Shown here: positions 16,399-28,174 of the stretch, in pieces
Layout of the letters: each line of letters opens with the position of its first letter
Numbering within the stretch: the first letter of the stretch is position 1
Source of the DNA: Actinomycetota bacterium
GTDB taxonomy: Bacteria > Actinomycetota > Geothermincolia > Geothermincolales > RBG-13-55-18
Direction: 5' to 3'
DNA: 64,000 nt
Assembly (NCBI GenBank): GCA_013178005.1
Contig: JABLXL010000009.1
Coordinates: 1-64,000 of the forward strand
The notes under the pieces: generated by a model
Told to the model about the DNA's origin: nothing
Seen by the model: only the letters and a program-made list of their open reading frames with translations
The model's database searches: none
Program-made: the position numbers and the translations under genes

Positions 16399-17493
16399 AT
16401 GGGGGTGAGCAAGAGACGCCCGGGAGCCCTCGCCCTTGTCCTTATCCTTTCGGTCGGGGTCTGCGTGCCGGCAGGTTGCGAAAGCCATGGGCAAAAGCCG
16501 GATGCGCGGGACCAAAGCAGGGGCCAACCCCCATCCATCGGCGAGGTCAGGACCTGGGCCTACCAGTTGCAGGGTCTGGATGAACCAGGCGCGGTGGAGG
16601 CGTTGGAGACCTCTTCCTACGACATGCTGGTGCTCGAGCCCACCTGCACCGACTGGTCGGGCGGAAGCCGGGATTTCGACACGGCGGGGATGGTCGAGAG
16701 GCTCAAGCGATCGCCCGCGGGCGACGGGATCCACCGCAAGCTCGTCCTCGCTTACCTTGACATCGGGGAAGCCGAGGACTGGCGCTGGTACTGGACCTGG
16801 TCGAAGGAATGGGAAACGGGCGAGCCTTTTCCGAATGACTGGCCGGGCTTCATCCTCGCCCCTGATCCGGACGGCTGGGAGGGCAACTATCCGGTGGCAT
16901 ACTGGGATCCAACCTGGAAGGACATCATGGTCTACGGCAAGGGCACCGGCTCGCATCCGGATAGGGAATACAGGAGCGCCCTCGACGAGGTGATGAAACA
17001 CGGCTTCGACGGGGTCTACCTGGACTGGGTGGAGGCTTACGAGGACCCCGACGTCGCGAGGACCGCCGCGGAACAGGGGGTGGATGCGGCCGAGGAGATG
17101 GCCCGCCTGATAGGGGAGATAAACGACTACGCGGCGCGCACCGACCCCGCGTTCCTCGTCGTGCAGCAGAACGCCGCCGCCCTGGCGGAAGATAGGCCGG
17201 AGACCCTGCGCTATATCGACGCCATAGCCCAGGAGGCGATATGGTACGACGGCACCGCCTTTGATAACTGGGATGATCCCAGGGGCGCGGATGTCCGCCA
17301 GGATCCCGACCTGACCGCGTACTACCTGGAGCTCCTGAGCTCCTATAAAAGGCAAGGGATACCGGTGTTCGATTGCGAATACGCGGACGGGGAGGCGGAA
17401 CGAGCGTACGCCTTATCGCGGGAAGAGGGCTTCGTCCCGTACTGCACCCGCCGGCCGCTCTCCAGGCTCACTGGCACTCCGCCGCCGCGTTGA
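16399..17493 (+). CDS. GH114-like secreted glycoside hydrolase (lipoprotein)
   Basis: The ATG at 16399 has GGAGGAAGG nine bases upstream. The 364-residue product has a signal peptide with a VPAGC lipobox. The mature part is a TIM-barrel-like domain with conserved blocks of the TM1410 / GH114 family: VRTWAYQLQG, LVLAYLDIGEAEDWRWYW, FDGVYLDWVEAYED and IPVFDCEYAD. The carboxylates in LDIGE, YLDW and DCEY are likely catalytic. Known GH114 enzymes are endo-alpha-1,4-polygalactosaminidases that cut galactosamine-rich exopolysaccharides, so the protein may act on the cell's own or a neighbour's matrix. No polysaccharide cluster is adjacent. Confidence 0.85.
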   Translation: MGVSKRRPGALALVLILSVGVCVPAGCESHGQKPDARDQSRGQPPSIGEVRTWAYQLQGLDEPGAVEALETSSYDMLVLEPTCTDWSGGSRDFDTAGMVERLKRSPAGDGIHRKLVLAYLDIGEAEDWRWYWTWSKEWETGEPFPNDWPGFILAPDPDGWEGNYPVAYWDPTWKDIMVYGKGTGSHPDREYRSALDEVMKHGFDGVYLDWVEAYEDPDVARTAAEQGVDAAEEMARLIGEINDYAARTDPAFLVVQQNAAALAEDRPETLRYIDAIAQEAIWYDGTAFDNWDDPRGADVRQDPDLTAYYLELLSSYKRQGIPVFDCEYADGEAERAYALSREEGFVPYCTRRPLSRLTGTPPPR

Positions 17494-17559
17494 CCCCTCG
17501 CGCGTGGGCTTTCCCGGGCTTGGGCACGGCGGGGAGGGCTTTGACGGACGCCGTTCCCC

Positions 17560-17967
17560 TCAACTCCCGCCGGCGCCTCTTTTGCTAAGCAAGCCCTTTT
17601 CCCGCGCCATGCGGCGGGCTTCCCGAACCGACCACCAGATCTCGTAGGCCGCCCAACCCAGGAGAAGGACGGTAAAGATTCCCGTCAGCACGGCTTGCGC
17701 GCGGGCACTGCCGCGGAAGAGAAGCGCGAAGCCGCAGTAGGCGGCGGCGAACGCTCCGGCGAAGACGGTGTGCGCGCCGCCCCTGGCGTTTATGGCGTAC
17801 CAGATCTCCTCGTCCTCGTACTGGTAACGCGAGACGCGGTAACCGTACCAGCTGTTAGGGGGTACCCGCCGGTTGGCCAGGGGCAGTCCCAGCCCCACGA
17901 AGAGCAGGGCGCATAACCCAGAGATAACGCTTGCCACGTATCCTTCCATATCGTTTTGATCGGTCAT
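17560..17967 (-). CDS. SdpI-family small membrane protein
   Basis: The 135-residue protein has three or four hydrophobic segments (about residues 10-30, 65-85 and 90-110). NRRVPPNSWYGYR near residue 35 matches the N..yGyRt motif of the SdpI/YhfL family. B. subtilis SdpI gives immunity to the SdpC toxin and senses it, but most homologues have no tested role. No toxin gene or SdpR regulator is adjacent. No clear ribosome site precedes the ATG; an in-frame ATG at codon 7 is an alternative. Confidence 0.75.
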   Translation of the reverse strand: MTDQNDMEGYVASVISGLCALLFVGLGLPLANRRVPPNSWYGYRVSRYQYEDEEIWYAINARGGAHTVFAGAFAAAYCGFALLFRGSARAQAVLTGIFTVLLLGWAAYEIWWSVREARRMAREKGLLSKRGAGGS

Positions 17968-18122
17968 ATCGATACAGAGGTTTATTGTGCCCGCTTACGC
18001 CGCACCTTATAAGACGCCCCTTCTTCATATACACCATGTCAAGAAATGTATGTTCTCATCCGATATATGTTTTATCGGTCGTTGTTAATCCCGTCGGTCA
18101 CCGGCAGCAACAGGAGGGCGAA

Positions 18123-18557
18123 TTGCAGGCTTCAAACCGCGAGAACCACGAGCAGGATCGTCGCAGGGAGGTCAGGACGAGCTTCTTCACCCGCAAGCTT
18201 GCCTCTAAGTTGCGGGAAAAAGGCCAGGACATACCCGACTCGGTGATCGGTTTCCTGGACACGCCGCTCTGCCGGATGGACGAGAGGCAGCGCACGTACT
18301 TCGAGGAGAAGTTCCGTCCCCTCATCCCCCGCCTGTCCGCCGTACTGGAGGAAGTCTATATGGAGCTTGGCGCGGACGTTGAGGGCTGGGAAGACATGCT
18401 CACCTTCGGTTTCAGCAACGAGACCCCTATAACCATCTGCGCCAGAGCGGTGCTCGCGCGCAAGGAGAGACAGGCCAGAGAGGAGTCGCTGATCAAACGG
18501 GGCGTGGGCCTCGAGACCAGGAGGATCGTGCTTCCGCCCGACCTCGTCAGGGCGTGA
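18123..18557 (+). CDS. Hypothetical protein
   Basis: The frame is open from 17931, but the likely start is TTG 18123, which has AGGAGG five bases upstream. The 144-residue product is charged, without signal peptide or membrane helix. It contains a helical region with FFTRKLASKLREKG and a middle part with FLDTPLCRMDERQRTYF. I do not recognise a domain. The C-terminal half has an amphipathic helix rich in Arg and Glu. It is transcribed divergently from the SdpI-like gene. Confidence 0.6.
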   Translation: MQASNRENHEQDRRREVRTSFFTRKLASKLREKGQDIPDSVIGFLDTPLCRMDERQRTYFEEKFRPLIPRLSAVLEEVYMELGADVEGWEDMLTFGFSNETPITICARAVLARKERQAREESLIKRGVGLETRRIVLPPDLVRA

Positions 18558-18871
18558 GGGAAAACGCCTTAGGCTACAATGATCCCCACGGTCCGATCAC
18601 CCTGGAAAAAAGCGGCAGCGTAACGGGTGATGTGCCCGGGAAGATCGTCTCTTTAAATGATCCAAGCCGAGATCGGGCTTCCTATCGACGCGAAGTCATG
18701 ACGCCGGTTTCGGAAACGACGGAAATCGCGCAGGCCCATTCTTCTCATTCATAAGAGTGAAAAGCCCGCGCTTATCGTTAACGAGCCCATGGGTCGGTTT
18801 ACTTCCATTCCGGTGTAGGCGATCCAACTCCAAGGGGAGAGGCTCCGTCTTCGCGGCCCCCCGCGTCGGGA
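18558..18871. other. Intergenic region between convergent genes
   Basis: A 66-codon frame starting at a GTG that overlaps the previous stop exists here, but it has no ribosome site or recognisable pattern. No terminator-like hairpin was found. Confidence 0.45.
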
Positions 18872-19699
18872 TCAGGTCACATCCGCGTAGCTCTCTATGC
18901 GCCGGAAGGCCTCCTCCATCATGCGGTCCCCGTCGGCCACCCTTATAGTGATGGCGTGGCGCGGGCAGGCCTCCACGCACAGGCCGCATCCCTTGCAGTC
19001 CTCGGTGATGCGAGCCCGCTTGTCCTCGATGAGGATGGCTTGCGAGAAGCACTGCTTCGCGCACTTGCCGCAGCCGTCACATTCCTCCGAGACCTCGATG
19101 CTCAATCCCTCCAGGCGGTGCATGCGGCTCCGCACGTCCGGGTCCCAGCTCAACTGGTTGCGCATGGCGATGCAGCAGCAGGTGCAGCAGAAGCAAAGGG
19201 TCAAGAAACGCGACCAGTCCTTCATCCTCACGCCGAGCATGAACGGGTCGGGGTCGACGCGCCCGATCTGGGGGATGAGCCCGGCGGCGATGGAGCGCTC
19301 CATGTGCGCAAGCGCCTCCTCCACCGAGACCGCCTTGCCTATGCTGGGGTCGATCTGCTTCGCCCCCTCGCCCATGAAGATGCACCCGATCTCCATGGGG
19401 AAACGCTCGCAGCGGCAGCCCACCCGGCACATGCACAGGGGGATGATGACGCGGTGGCAGGAGCGGCGGATCATCTCCGCCACCAACTGCTTGGGGACCA
19501 CCGTGGAACCCTCCGCCTCCAGCTCCTTGTTGATGGGGATGAAGGTGACGTCGTAATGGTCCCGGTTGACGATCCACCCGAAGAGCTTGCCCACCACTGG
19601 CCAGGCGGTGGTCTTGGCCCAAAGGTCGGTGACCGGCTGCCAGACGGAGATGGCCCAGAGCATGGTGCGCCAATCCCTCTTGATCAGGCTTTTCCTCAT
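18872..19699 (-). CDS. Cys-rich ferredoxin-type protein, paralogue D
   Basis: I chose the ATG at 19697-19699, which has GGGGGTAGAG directly before it, over an upstream frame. The 275-residue product has the family motifs CMCR (89-92), GCIFMGEG (105-112), VSVEEALAHM, CFCCTCCC (169-176) and two 4Fe-4S motifs (CDGCGKCAKQC and CKGCGLCVEACP). It is closest to paralogue C by eye, sharing LEGLSIEV before the clusters. The N-terminal 45 residues contain Trp-rich hydrophobic stretches that could sit in a membrane. It is divergent from the phosphatidyltransferase gene, 117 bases away. Confidence 0.83.
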   Translation of the reverse strand: MRKSLIKRDWRTMLWAISVWQPVTDLWAKTTAWPVVGKLFGWIVNRDHYDVTFIPINKELEAEGSTVVPKQLVAEMIRRSCHRVIIPLCMCRVGCRCERFPMEIGCIFMGEGAKQIDPSIGKAVSVEEALAHMERSIAAGLIPQIGRVDPDPFMLGVRMKDWSRFLTLCFCCTCCCIAMRNQLSWDPDVRSRMHRLEGLSIEVSEECDGCGKCAKQCFSQAILIEDKRARITEDCKGCGLCVEACPRHAITIRVADGDRMMEEAFRRIESYADVT

Positions 19700-19816
19700 C
19701 TCTACCCCCTCGCGCTTCCCCCTCCGCACGTGAACGTCTTGATTGTAACCCCGGGCGCCACCACGGGCCAGCGCGCGCCCTTTCCACCCCGCCAAGGTAG
19801 GGATAGAATATGTTCC

Positions 19817-20362
19817 ATGAAGGGTTACGGCATTAGAGGATGGGCGGTCGAGAACGCCAAGGTGATCGCGGACGTGCTCACGGGGATCAGGTTTTTCGTG
19901 GGGCTGCTCATCGTCATGTGCGCCTTCTTCGCCGAGCCCTCGCTTCTGCCCCTGGTGGTGGCGCTCACCCTAATCGGCTGGACCACGGACGTCCTGGACG
20001 GCAAGATGGCGCGCATGGACCGCACGGGGAAAAAGACCTGGGTCGGGGACTTCGACTTCGCCACCGACCTCATCCTCATCTACTCCGGCCTGCTGTATTT
20101 CGTGACCGCGGGATACCTCCCATTGCGCCCATTCCTGTTCTACGGCGCCTACGCGGCGGTGACCGGCCTGATCTGGACCAAGAAGTCGGTGATGATGGCG
20201 GTGGCCGCGCCCATCGCCGCCGTGCCCATCATCCTTTCCTTCGTGCATTACCCGCTTTGGGGTTGGGTCTTCCTGGGATGGATCGCCTTGGACCTTATCC
20301 TGAACTGGTCCGACTTCACCTCCGAGATAAAGGAGTTCATAGACGACGTGGAGGAGAGTTGA
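19817..20362 (+). CDS. CDP-alcohol phosphatidyltransferase family protein
   Basis: The 181-residue membrane protein has the core of the CDP-alcohol phosphotransferase motif, DVLDGKMAR, followed by DFDFATD. These carboxylates bind two metal ions and the CDP-linked lipid. Between them the spacing differs by one residue from the usual DG-X2-AR-X8-G-X3-D-X3-D, with the Gly shifted. Three or four hydrophobic segments follow. The enzyme would make a phospholipid such as a phosphatidylglycerol or phosphatidylinositol precursor, but the sequence does not fix the acceptor. The ribosome site (GGTAGGG) is weak and 10 or more bases away. Confidence 0.8.
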   Translation: MKGYGIRGWAVENAKVIADVLTGIRFFVGLLIVMCAFFAEPSLLPLVVALTLIGWTTDVLDGKMARMDRTGKKTWVGDFDFATDLILIYSGLLYFVTAGYLPLRPFLFYGAYAAVTGLIWTKKSVMMAVAAPIAAVPIILSFVHYPLWGWVFLGWIALDLILNWSDFTSEIKEFIDDVEES

Positions 20363-20571
20363 GGGAGGTGCCGTTCCCCGCAGCTTAATCACTCGTAAAA
20401 GGTGGCCGCGCGGTATCGGCTAGACTGTCCAGGGTCGGTTTTTCATATCGCCGCCTTTTCGCCGGGCTCCTCTTGCTGAAGCATAGGAGGCAGCTCGGAG
20501 ATGATTCGTGATAGCGCGGGAAGAGAGCTGGTAGTCAAGGTATGGGCAGACAACCAAGCGTTGCGTTTGGA

Positions 20572-20601
20572 TCGTATTGCCCGAACTCAATGGCGAAGAG
20601 C
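20572..20601 (+). repeat. Dispersed 30-base repeat, copy 1
   Basis: CGTATTGCCC.-ACTC-.GGCGAAGAGCC also occurs at 61147-61176 with 26 of 30 bases identical. Read on the minus strand both copies encode LFA(I/V)E(F/Y)GQY. This copy ends 20 bases before the GAF-ANTAR start, inside its leader. Confidence 0.5.
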
Positions 20602-20621
20602 CTTTTTCCTGGGGAGGGTAA

Positions 20622-21320
20622 TTGGCTGAGAAGACCTACCGCAAGGGACAGATCGAGGCCCTGGAGGAGGTGAGCAGGGCCATCGTGTCCGACCTCTACC
20701 TCGAGGACATCCTCAAGCTCATCGTCATGGTCACCGCGGAGGTGATGGACTCCAGCATCTGTTCGCTGCTGCTTTTGAACGAGAAGGAAAACCGCCTGGA
20801 GATAAAGGCCACGCAATCGGTGAGCGAAGGCTATCTAAACAAGCCCACGGTGAAGCTGGGCGAGGGCATCGCCGGGTTGGTGGCGCTCGAGAACCGGCCC
20901 ATACAGGTGCGGGACGTGCGCGAAGACCCACGCTATATCAACAAGGAGGTGGCGGTCAAGGAAGGCCTGTGTTCCCTGCTCAGCGTGCCCATGTGCGTTA
21001 AAGGCAAGGTTATCGGGGTGCTCAACTGCTACACCTCCGAGCCCAGGGAGTTCAGTCCCGAGGATATAAGCCTGCTCACGGCAGTGGCCAACCAGGCGGC
21101 GGTGGCCATCGAGAACACCGAGCTGCTGGTGAAGACGCGCATCGTCCAGGAGGAGCTGGAGACGCGCAAGCTGGTGGAGAGGGCCAAGGACATCCTCATG
21201 CGCGACCGCTCCATCAGCGGCGAGGAAGCCTACCGGCGCATGAGGCGCAAGGCCATGAACACGCGCAAGAGCATGCGCGAGATCGCCGAGGCCATCATCC
21301 TCGCCGACGTGGAAACCTAG
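20622..21320 (+). CDS. GAF-ANTAR antitermination regulator
   Basis: The gene starts at TTG 20622 after GGGGAGGG. The 232-residue protein has a GAF domain (about residues 10-165, with LGEGIAGLVALENRPIQVRDV and SLLSVPM typical of the fold), a helical linker and an ANTAR domain (about 170-225: LVERAKDILMRDRSISGEEAYRRM, split here by AKDILM and EEAYRRM). ANTAR domains bind RNA hairpin pairs with hexanucleotide loops and block intrinsic terminators. Such a target lies 0.3 kb downstream in the leader of the glutamate-synthase-like gene. The GAF domain probably binds the effector, which is unknown. It contains two Cys pairs (SSICSLL and GLCS...MC) that could make it redox- or ligand-sensitive. Confidence 0.93.
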   Translation: MAEKTYRKGQIEALEEVSRAIVSDLYLEDILKLIVMVTAEVMDSSICSLLLLNEKENRLEIKATQSVSEGYLNKPTVKLGEGIAGLVALENRPIQVRDVREDPRYINKEVAVKEGLCSLLSVPMCVKGKVIGVLNCYTSEPREFSPEDISLLTAVANQAAVAIENTELLVKTRIVQEELETRKLVERAKDILMRDRSISGEEAYRRMRRKAMNTRKSMREIAEAIILADVET

Positions 21321-21591
21321 GACCCTAAGATTCCCTTTTTTCGCTCCTTGCGCATCTATTACGGCATATGGCGGACGGATTTCACATTGCTTCACCATTC
21401 GCCTCCGTTTACGCCGTGTCGTTTCGTCAAGCGCTTTCCGAGATGAGGTAGGCTGGAAGACCAACCTTTCATCCCGGCGGTCAGGCTTCAATAAGGAAAA
21501 AGGGCGGTCTCCCAAGTGTTTGATCGGGTTGATTTGACGCTGAGCGCGTTTCCCGATGCTGTATCGTTTCGGTAGGCGCTTTCCGGTTCCC

Positions 21592-21619
21592 TTGACAGGG
21601 AAACGGGTTATGCTATTAT
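21592..21619 (+). promoter_or_regulatory. Sigma-70 promoter of the glutamate-synthase-like gene
   Basis: TTGACA (21592-21597), 16 bases, TATTAT (21614-21619). Transcription would begin near 21626, just before the two-hairpin leader element. Confidence 0.8.
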
Positions 21620-21633
21620 TTTCTAGGTTTGAG

Positions 21634-21678
21634 GCCCGGCACAAAGGGGTGCCTGGGCGTTGGACACAGACGTCCGGC
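21634..21678 (+). promoter_or_regulatory. ANTAR two-hairpin RNA target
   Basis: Hairpin 1 pairs 21638-21642 (GGCAC) with 21649-21653 (GTGCC) around the hexaloop AAAGGG (21643-21648); GCCC/GGGC extends the stem with one bulged base. Hairpin 2 follows at once: 21659-21665 (GTTGGAC) pairs with 21672-21678 (GTCCGGC) around the hexaloop ACAGAC (21666-21671). Both loops have A at position 1 and G at position 4, the conserved features of ANTAR-protein targets. Hairpin 2 uses the 5' arm of the downstream terminator, so the two are mutually exclusive. The match is by inspection only. Confidence 0.85.
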
Positions 21679-21701
21679 AGCAAAAAGTCGGGCGCTTTTT
21701 T
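21671..21701 (+). terminator. Regulated intrinsic terminator in the glutamate-synthase-like leader
   Basis: CGTCCGGC (21671-21678) pairs with GTCGGGCG (21687-21694) over 8 bp with two G-U pairs around an eight-base loop, followed by C and six T. Formation would require that ANTAR hairpin 2 is open. Confidence 0.85.
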
Positions 21702-21741
21702 ATTTGTGAAAGGCAGCAGAGGGATTAAAAGGAGGACCGGC

Positions 21742-23313
21742 ATGAGTTTCAGCAAACCCAACTCCAGTGAGGCGACGCTCACACGCCTTCGCACAGGAAA
21801 GGACTACTGCCCCTTCAGCGGCATGTGCGTGACCTGCGTGGAGGGGTGCACGGGGTTGTGCGAGATCGGTAAGTCCGCTTACCGTGGAGCGGAAGTGCTG
21901 TATCCCCAGCCTTTCGGCGGAAGCACCTCGGCTTCACAGAAGGACTACCCCGTCGACTACTCCCACCTCAACATCATGGGGACCGCGGTGGGCGCGGTGG
22001 GCATCGAGCCCGACCCGGACGTGGCCACCTTCCCCGCCGTGAACCTGGAGATTGCCATAGGCGCCGCCAAGGACTTGAAACTGCGTCTACCTTTCGTGAT
22101 TCCCGGCCTGGGATCCACCGACGTGGCCAAGAACAACTGGGAGGGACTGGCCATCGGCTCAGCCATCAGCGGCACCATCCTCACCATAGGCGAAAACATC
22201 TGTGGCATGGACGAGAAGTCCGTGATCGAGAACGGGCGGGTCGTTGATTCCCCGGACCTCATCCGCAGGGTGAAGCTTTTCCAAGACTGGTACGACGGTT
22301 ACGGCGCCATCGTGGTGCAATCCAACGTGGAGGACACCCGCCTCGGAGTTCTGGAATACGCCCTGGACAAGCTGGGAGTCCAGGTGGTCGAGCTCAAGTG
22401 GGGACAGGGGGCCAAGGATATCGGGGGCGAGGTCAAGATACGTTCCCTGGAGAAGGCCCAGATGCTCAAGCAGCGGGGCTACATCGTTCTCCCTGACCCT
22501 GAGGCTGAAACCTCCAAGCAGAACTTCTACAAGACCTTCAGCGAATTCGAGCGCCACTCGCGTATCGGCTTCGTGGACGAGGAATCCTTCGTAAACAGGG
22601 TCAAGGAGTTGCGCGACGCTGGCGCCAAGTACGTCTTCCTCAAGACCGGTGCATACCGCCCCGCCGATCTGGCCCGCGCGGTCAAGTTCTCCTCCCTGGC
22701 CAAGATCGACCTCCTCACCGTTGACGGCGCAGGAGGCGGCACCGGCATGAGCCCGTGGCGCATGATGAACGAGTGGGGAATCCCCACCATCCACCTCGCT
22801 GCCATGACCTATGAATACGCCAAGCGCCTGGCGGACAAGGGCCAGTACGTGCCGGACATCGCCATCGCGGGCGGCTTCACCCTGGAGGATCACATCGTGA
22901 AGGCGCTGGCCATGGGAGCGCCCTACTTCAAGCTGGTGGGCATGGCTCGTTCGCCCATCGCCGCGGCCATGGTGGGAAAGACCATCGGCAAGCTCATCGA
23001 GGAGGAGAACCTCCCCAAGGCCATCTCCTCCTACGGCAACAGCGTGGAGGAGATTTTTGTGGCCGCCCCCGAGCTGAAGGAGCGCTACGGCGATCGCTTC
23101 AAGGATATCCCCACCTCCGCTATCGGTGTTTACACTTACTACAAGCGCCTGGCCCAAGGGATAAGGCAGCTCATGTGCGGCGCGCGCAAGTTCGCCCTGG
23201 AGTACCTGAGCCGCGACGACCTCTGCTCCCTGACCAGGGAATGCGCGGAGATCACTGGCATCCCCTACGTCATGGATATCGACAAGGACGAGGTGGACAA
23301 GATACTGGGCTGA
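21742..23313 (+). CDS. FMN-binding glutamate-synthase-family protein
   Basis: The ATG at 21742 has GGAGG six bases upstream. The 523-residue protein corresponds to the FMN-binding synthase domain of glutamate synthase (GltB-like), without an amidotransferase domain. The VDGAGGGTGMSP block (about residue 331) and the later IAIAGGFTLEDHIVKALAMGA are typical of the barrel that holds FMN. Six Cys within residues 24-42 (CPFSGMCVTCVEGC and GLCEIG) add a Cys-rich N-terminal segment that may bind a cluster. Such stand-alone proteins may make glutamate with ammonia from separate subunits or have another amino-transfer role. ANTAR control of this gene fits nitrogen metabolism. Confidence 0.88.
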   Translation: MSFSKPNSSEATLTRLRTGKDYCPFSGMCVTCVEGCTGLCEIGKSAYRGAEVLYPQPFGGSTSASQKDYPVDYSHLNIMGTAVGAVGIEPDPDVATFPAVNLEIAIGAAKDLKLRLPFVIPGLGSTDVAKNNWEGLAIGSAISGTILTIGENICGMDEKSVIENGRVVDSPDLIRRVKLFQDWYDGYGAIVVQSNVEDTRLGVLEYALDKLGVQVVELKWGQGAKDIGGEVKIRSLEKAQMLKQRGYIVLPDPEAETSKQNFYKTFSEFERHSRIGFVDEESFVNRVKELRDAGAKYVFLKTGAYRPADLARAVKFSSLAKIDLLTVDGAGGGTGMSPWRMMNEWGIPTIHLAAMTYEYAKRLADKGQYVPDIAIAGGFTLEDHIVKALAMGAPYFKLVGMARSPIAAAMVGKTIGKLIEEENLPKAISSYGNSVEEIFVAAPELKERYGDRFKDIPTSAIGVYTYYKRLAQGIRQLMCGARKFALEYLSRDDLCSLTRECAEITGIPYVMDIDKDEVDKILG

Positions 23314-23336
23314 TACCTGCCCGGCGACATCCAGAG

Positions 23337-23368
23337 GGCCTGGCCACGTTCAAGGGGCCAGGCCTTTT
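23337..23368 (+). terminator. Intrinsic terminator after the glutamate-synthase-like gene
   Basis: A perfect 9-bp stem (23337-23345 GGCCTGGCC with 23356-23364) and a 10-base loop, followed by TTTTCC. Confidence 0.88.
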
Positions 23369-23446
23369 CCTTATCCCATATTATGGCAGCCTCCCCCGGC
23401 GGACATTTCCAGGGCATCGATAGCCGGGCTTCGCGGAATATCCCCT

Positions 23447-23474
23447 TTTACAAGCCGGTGCCAGTCCCTATAAT
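23447..23474 (+). promoter_or_regulatory. Promoter of carAB
   Basis: TTTACA (23447-23452), 16 bases, TATAAT (23469-23474). The leader to the TTG start is only about 32 bases, too short for attenuation. Confidence 0.7.
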
Positions 23475-23512
23475 ATACGGAAGATTCGAGGACGGGAGGT
23501 AGGCGTAACCAC

Positions 23513-24664
23513 TTGACCGATAAGGCTGTCATCCTGCTCGAGGACGGGAAGTACTTCACCGGTACCCCCTTCGGAGCCCGCGGCACCGCCACGGGCGAGC
23601 TCGTGTTCAACACCAGCATGACCGGCTACCAGGAGGTCCTCACCGACCCCTCCTACAAGGGCCAGGTGGTCACCATGACCTACCCCCTCATCGGCAACTA
23701 CGGCGTCAACGAAGAGGACCTGGAATCCCCCCGCCCCCAGGTGGAGGGCTTTGTGGTGCGCGAGTGCTGCCGCTACCCCTCCAACTGGCGGGCCACCGCC
23801 TCCCTGGACGAATACCTCAGAGAGCATGGCATCGTGGGTATCGAGGGGGTGGACACCCGCGCAGTGACCCGGCACATACGCTCCCTGGGGGCCATGATGT
23901 GCATCGTCTCCTCGGAGGACACCGACCTGGCATCGTTGAAGCAGAAACTCGACCAGGCCCCGGGATACGTGGGGGTGGATCTGGTCGCCGAGGTCGCCTG
24001 CACCGAGCCCTACCGCTGGGAGGACCCGCGCACCCCGCCCATGGGGCGCGGGGTGCTGCCGGACGTCTCCGGGAAAGGAGAGCGCCCCCTGCGGGTGGTG
24101 GCCTATGACTGCGGCATCAAGCGCAACATCCTGCGCATCCTCTCCCACCTGGGCTGCGAGGTGGTGGTGGTCCCCGCAAACACCACCGCCTCGAAGGTGC
24201 TGGGGATGGGCCCGGACGGCATCTTCCTCTCCAACGGCCCCGGGGACCCGGCGGCGGTCACCTACCTCATCGACGAGGTGGCCAAGCTGGTGGGAGTTAA
24301 GCCCATCTTCGGAATCTGTCTGGGGCACCAGATCCTCGGCCTGGCCCTGGGGGGGCGCACCTTCAAGCTCAAGTTCGGGCACCGCGGAGCCAACCAGCCG
24401 GTGAAGGACCTGCGGCGGGGCAACATCCTCATCACCGCCCAGAACCACGGCTTCTGCGTGGACCTGGAGGCGGTGAAGGCCGACACCGAGCCCACCTTCG
24501 TCAACTTGAACGACGGCACCCTGGAGGGATTCCGCCACCGGCGCTACCCCGCCTACTCGGTGCAGTTCCACCCCGAGGACTCGCCGGGGCCCCACGACGC
24601 CGTCTACCTCTTCGGGGATTTCATCCGCGACATGCGCGCCGGGCGGGGTGAGGGCCGTGCCTGA
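23513..24664 (+). CDS. carA: Carbamoyl-phosphate synthase small chain
   Basis: The 383-residue protein is the glutaminase subunit that splits glutamine and passes ammonia to CarB for carbamoyl phosphate, feeding pyrimidines and arginine. The N-terminal CarA domain ([17 protein letters not shown]) is followed by a class I amidotransferase domain with nucleophile Cys269 in [10 protein letters not shown] and the His-Glu pair in FHPEDSPGP. The start is TTG, with GGAGGT 12 bases upstream, a rather long spacing. carB follows 56 bases later. It is preceded by the terminator of the glutamate-synthase-like gene and its own promoter. Confidence 0.97.
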   Translation: MTDKAVILLEDGKYFTGTPFGARGTATGELVFNTSMTGYQEVLTDPSYKGQVVTMTYPLIGNYGVNEEDLESPRPQVEGFVVRECCRYPSNWRATASLDEYLREHGIVGIEGVDTRAVTRHIRSLGAMMCIVSSEDTDLASLKQKLDQAPGYVGVDLVAEVACTEPYRWEDPRTPPMGRGVLPDVSGKGERPLRVVAYDCGIKRNILRILSHLGCEVVVVPANTTASKVLGMGPDGIFLSNGPGDPAAVTYLIDEVAKLVGVKPIFGICLGHQILGLALGGRTFKLKFGHRGANQPVKDLRRGNILITAQNHGFCVDLEAVKADTEPTFVNLNDGTLEGFRHRRYPAYSVQFHPEDSPGPHDAVYLFGDFIRDMRAGRGEGRA

Positions 24665-24720
24665 GTCCATGGGCCCGCGGGCGGTCACGCGGAGAAGCCG
24701 GGCTGCCGACGCGTGCCGGG

Positions 24721-27990
<3,270 letters not shown>

Positions 27991-28028
27991 CCTCTGGGAG
28001 CCTTTGCTTTTCGGCCTCACCGGCTGCG

Positions 28029-28141
28029 CCGGCTATAACCACAATTAAGTGGCAGGATGAACATGGTGAAAACCACCCGGACGATGTTGGCCTTTCTCCA
28101 AACCGGCTATAACCGCGATATAGCGGCCGGATGAACATGGT
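28029..28141 (+). repeat. Pair of 39-base hairpin-bearing direct repeats
   Basis: Copies at 28029-28067 and 28103-28141 share CCGGCTATAACC at one end and GGATGAACATGGT at the other. The centre is a hairpin in both, but the bases differ in a compensating way: CCAC-N6-GTGG in copy 1, CCGC-N6-GCGG in copy 2. This looks like a REP-type structured element just past the carB stop. Confidence 0.7.
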
Positions 28142-28174
28142 CCCGTTGAGGGGCGGCGATTCACCCCGTCCCGC

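Noticed and set aside
18554-18754. 66-codon frame starting at a GTG that overlaps the previous stop
   Set aside because: No ribosome site, no recognisable pattern, and its C-terminal half looks like random GC-rich sequence. The overlap alone is weak evidence.
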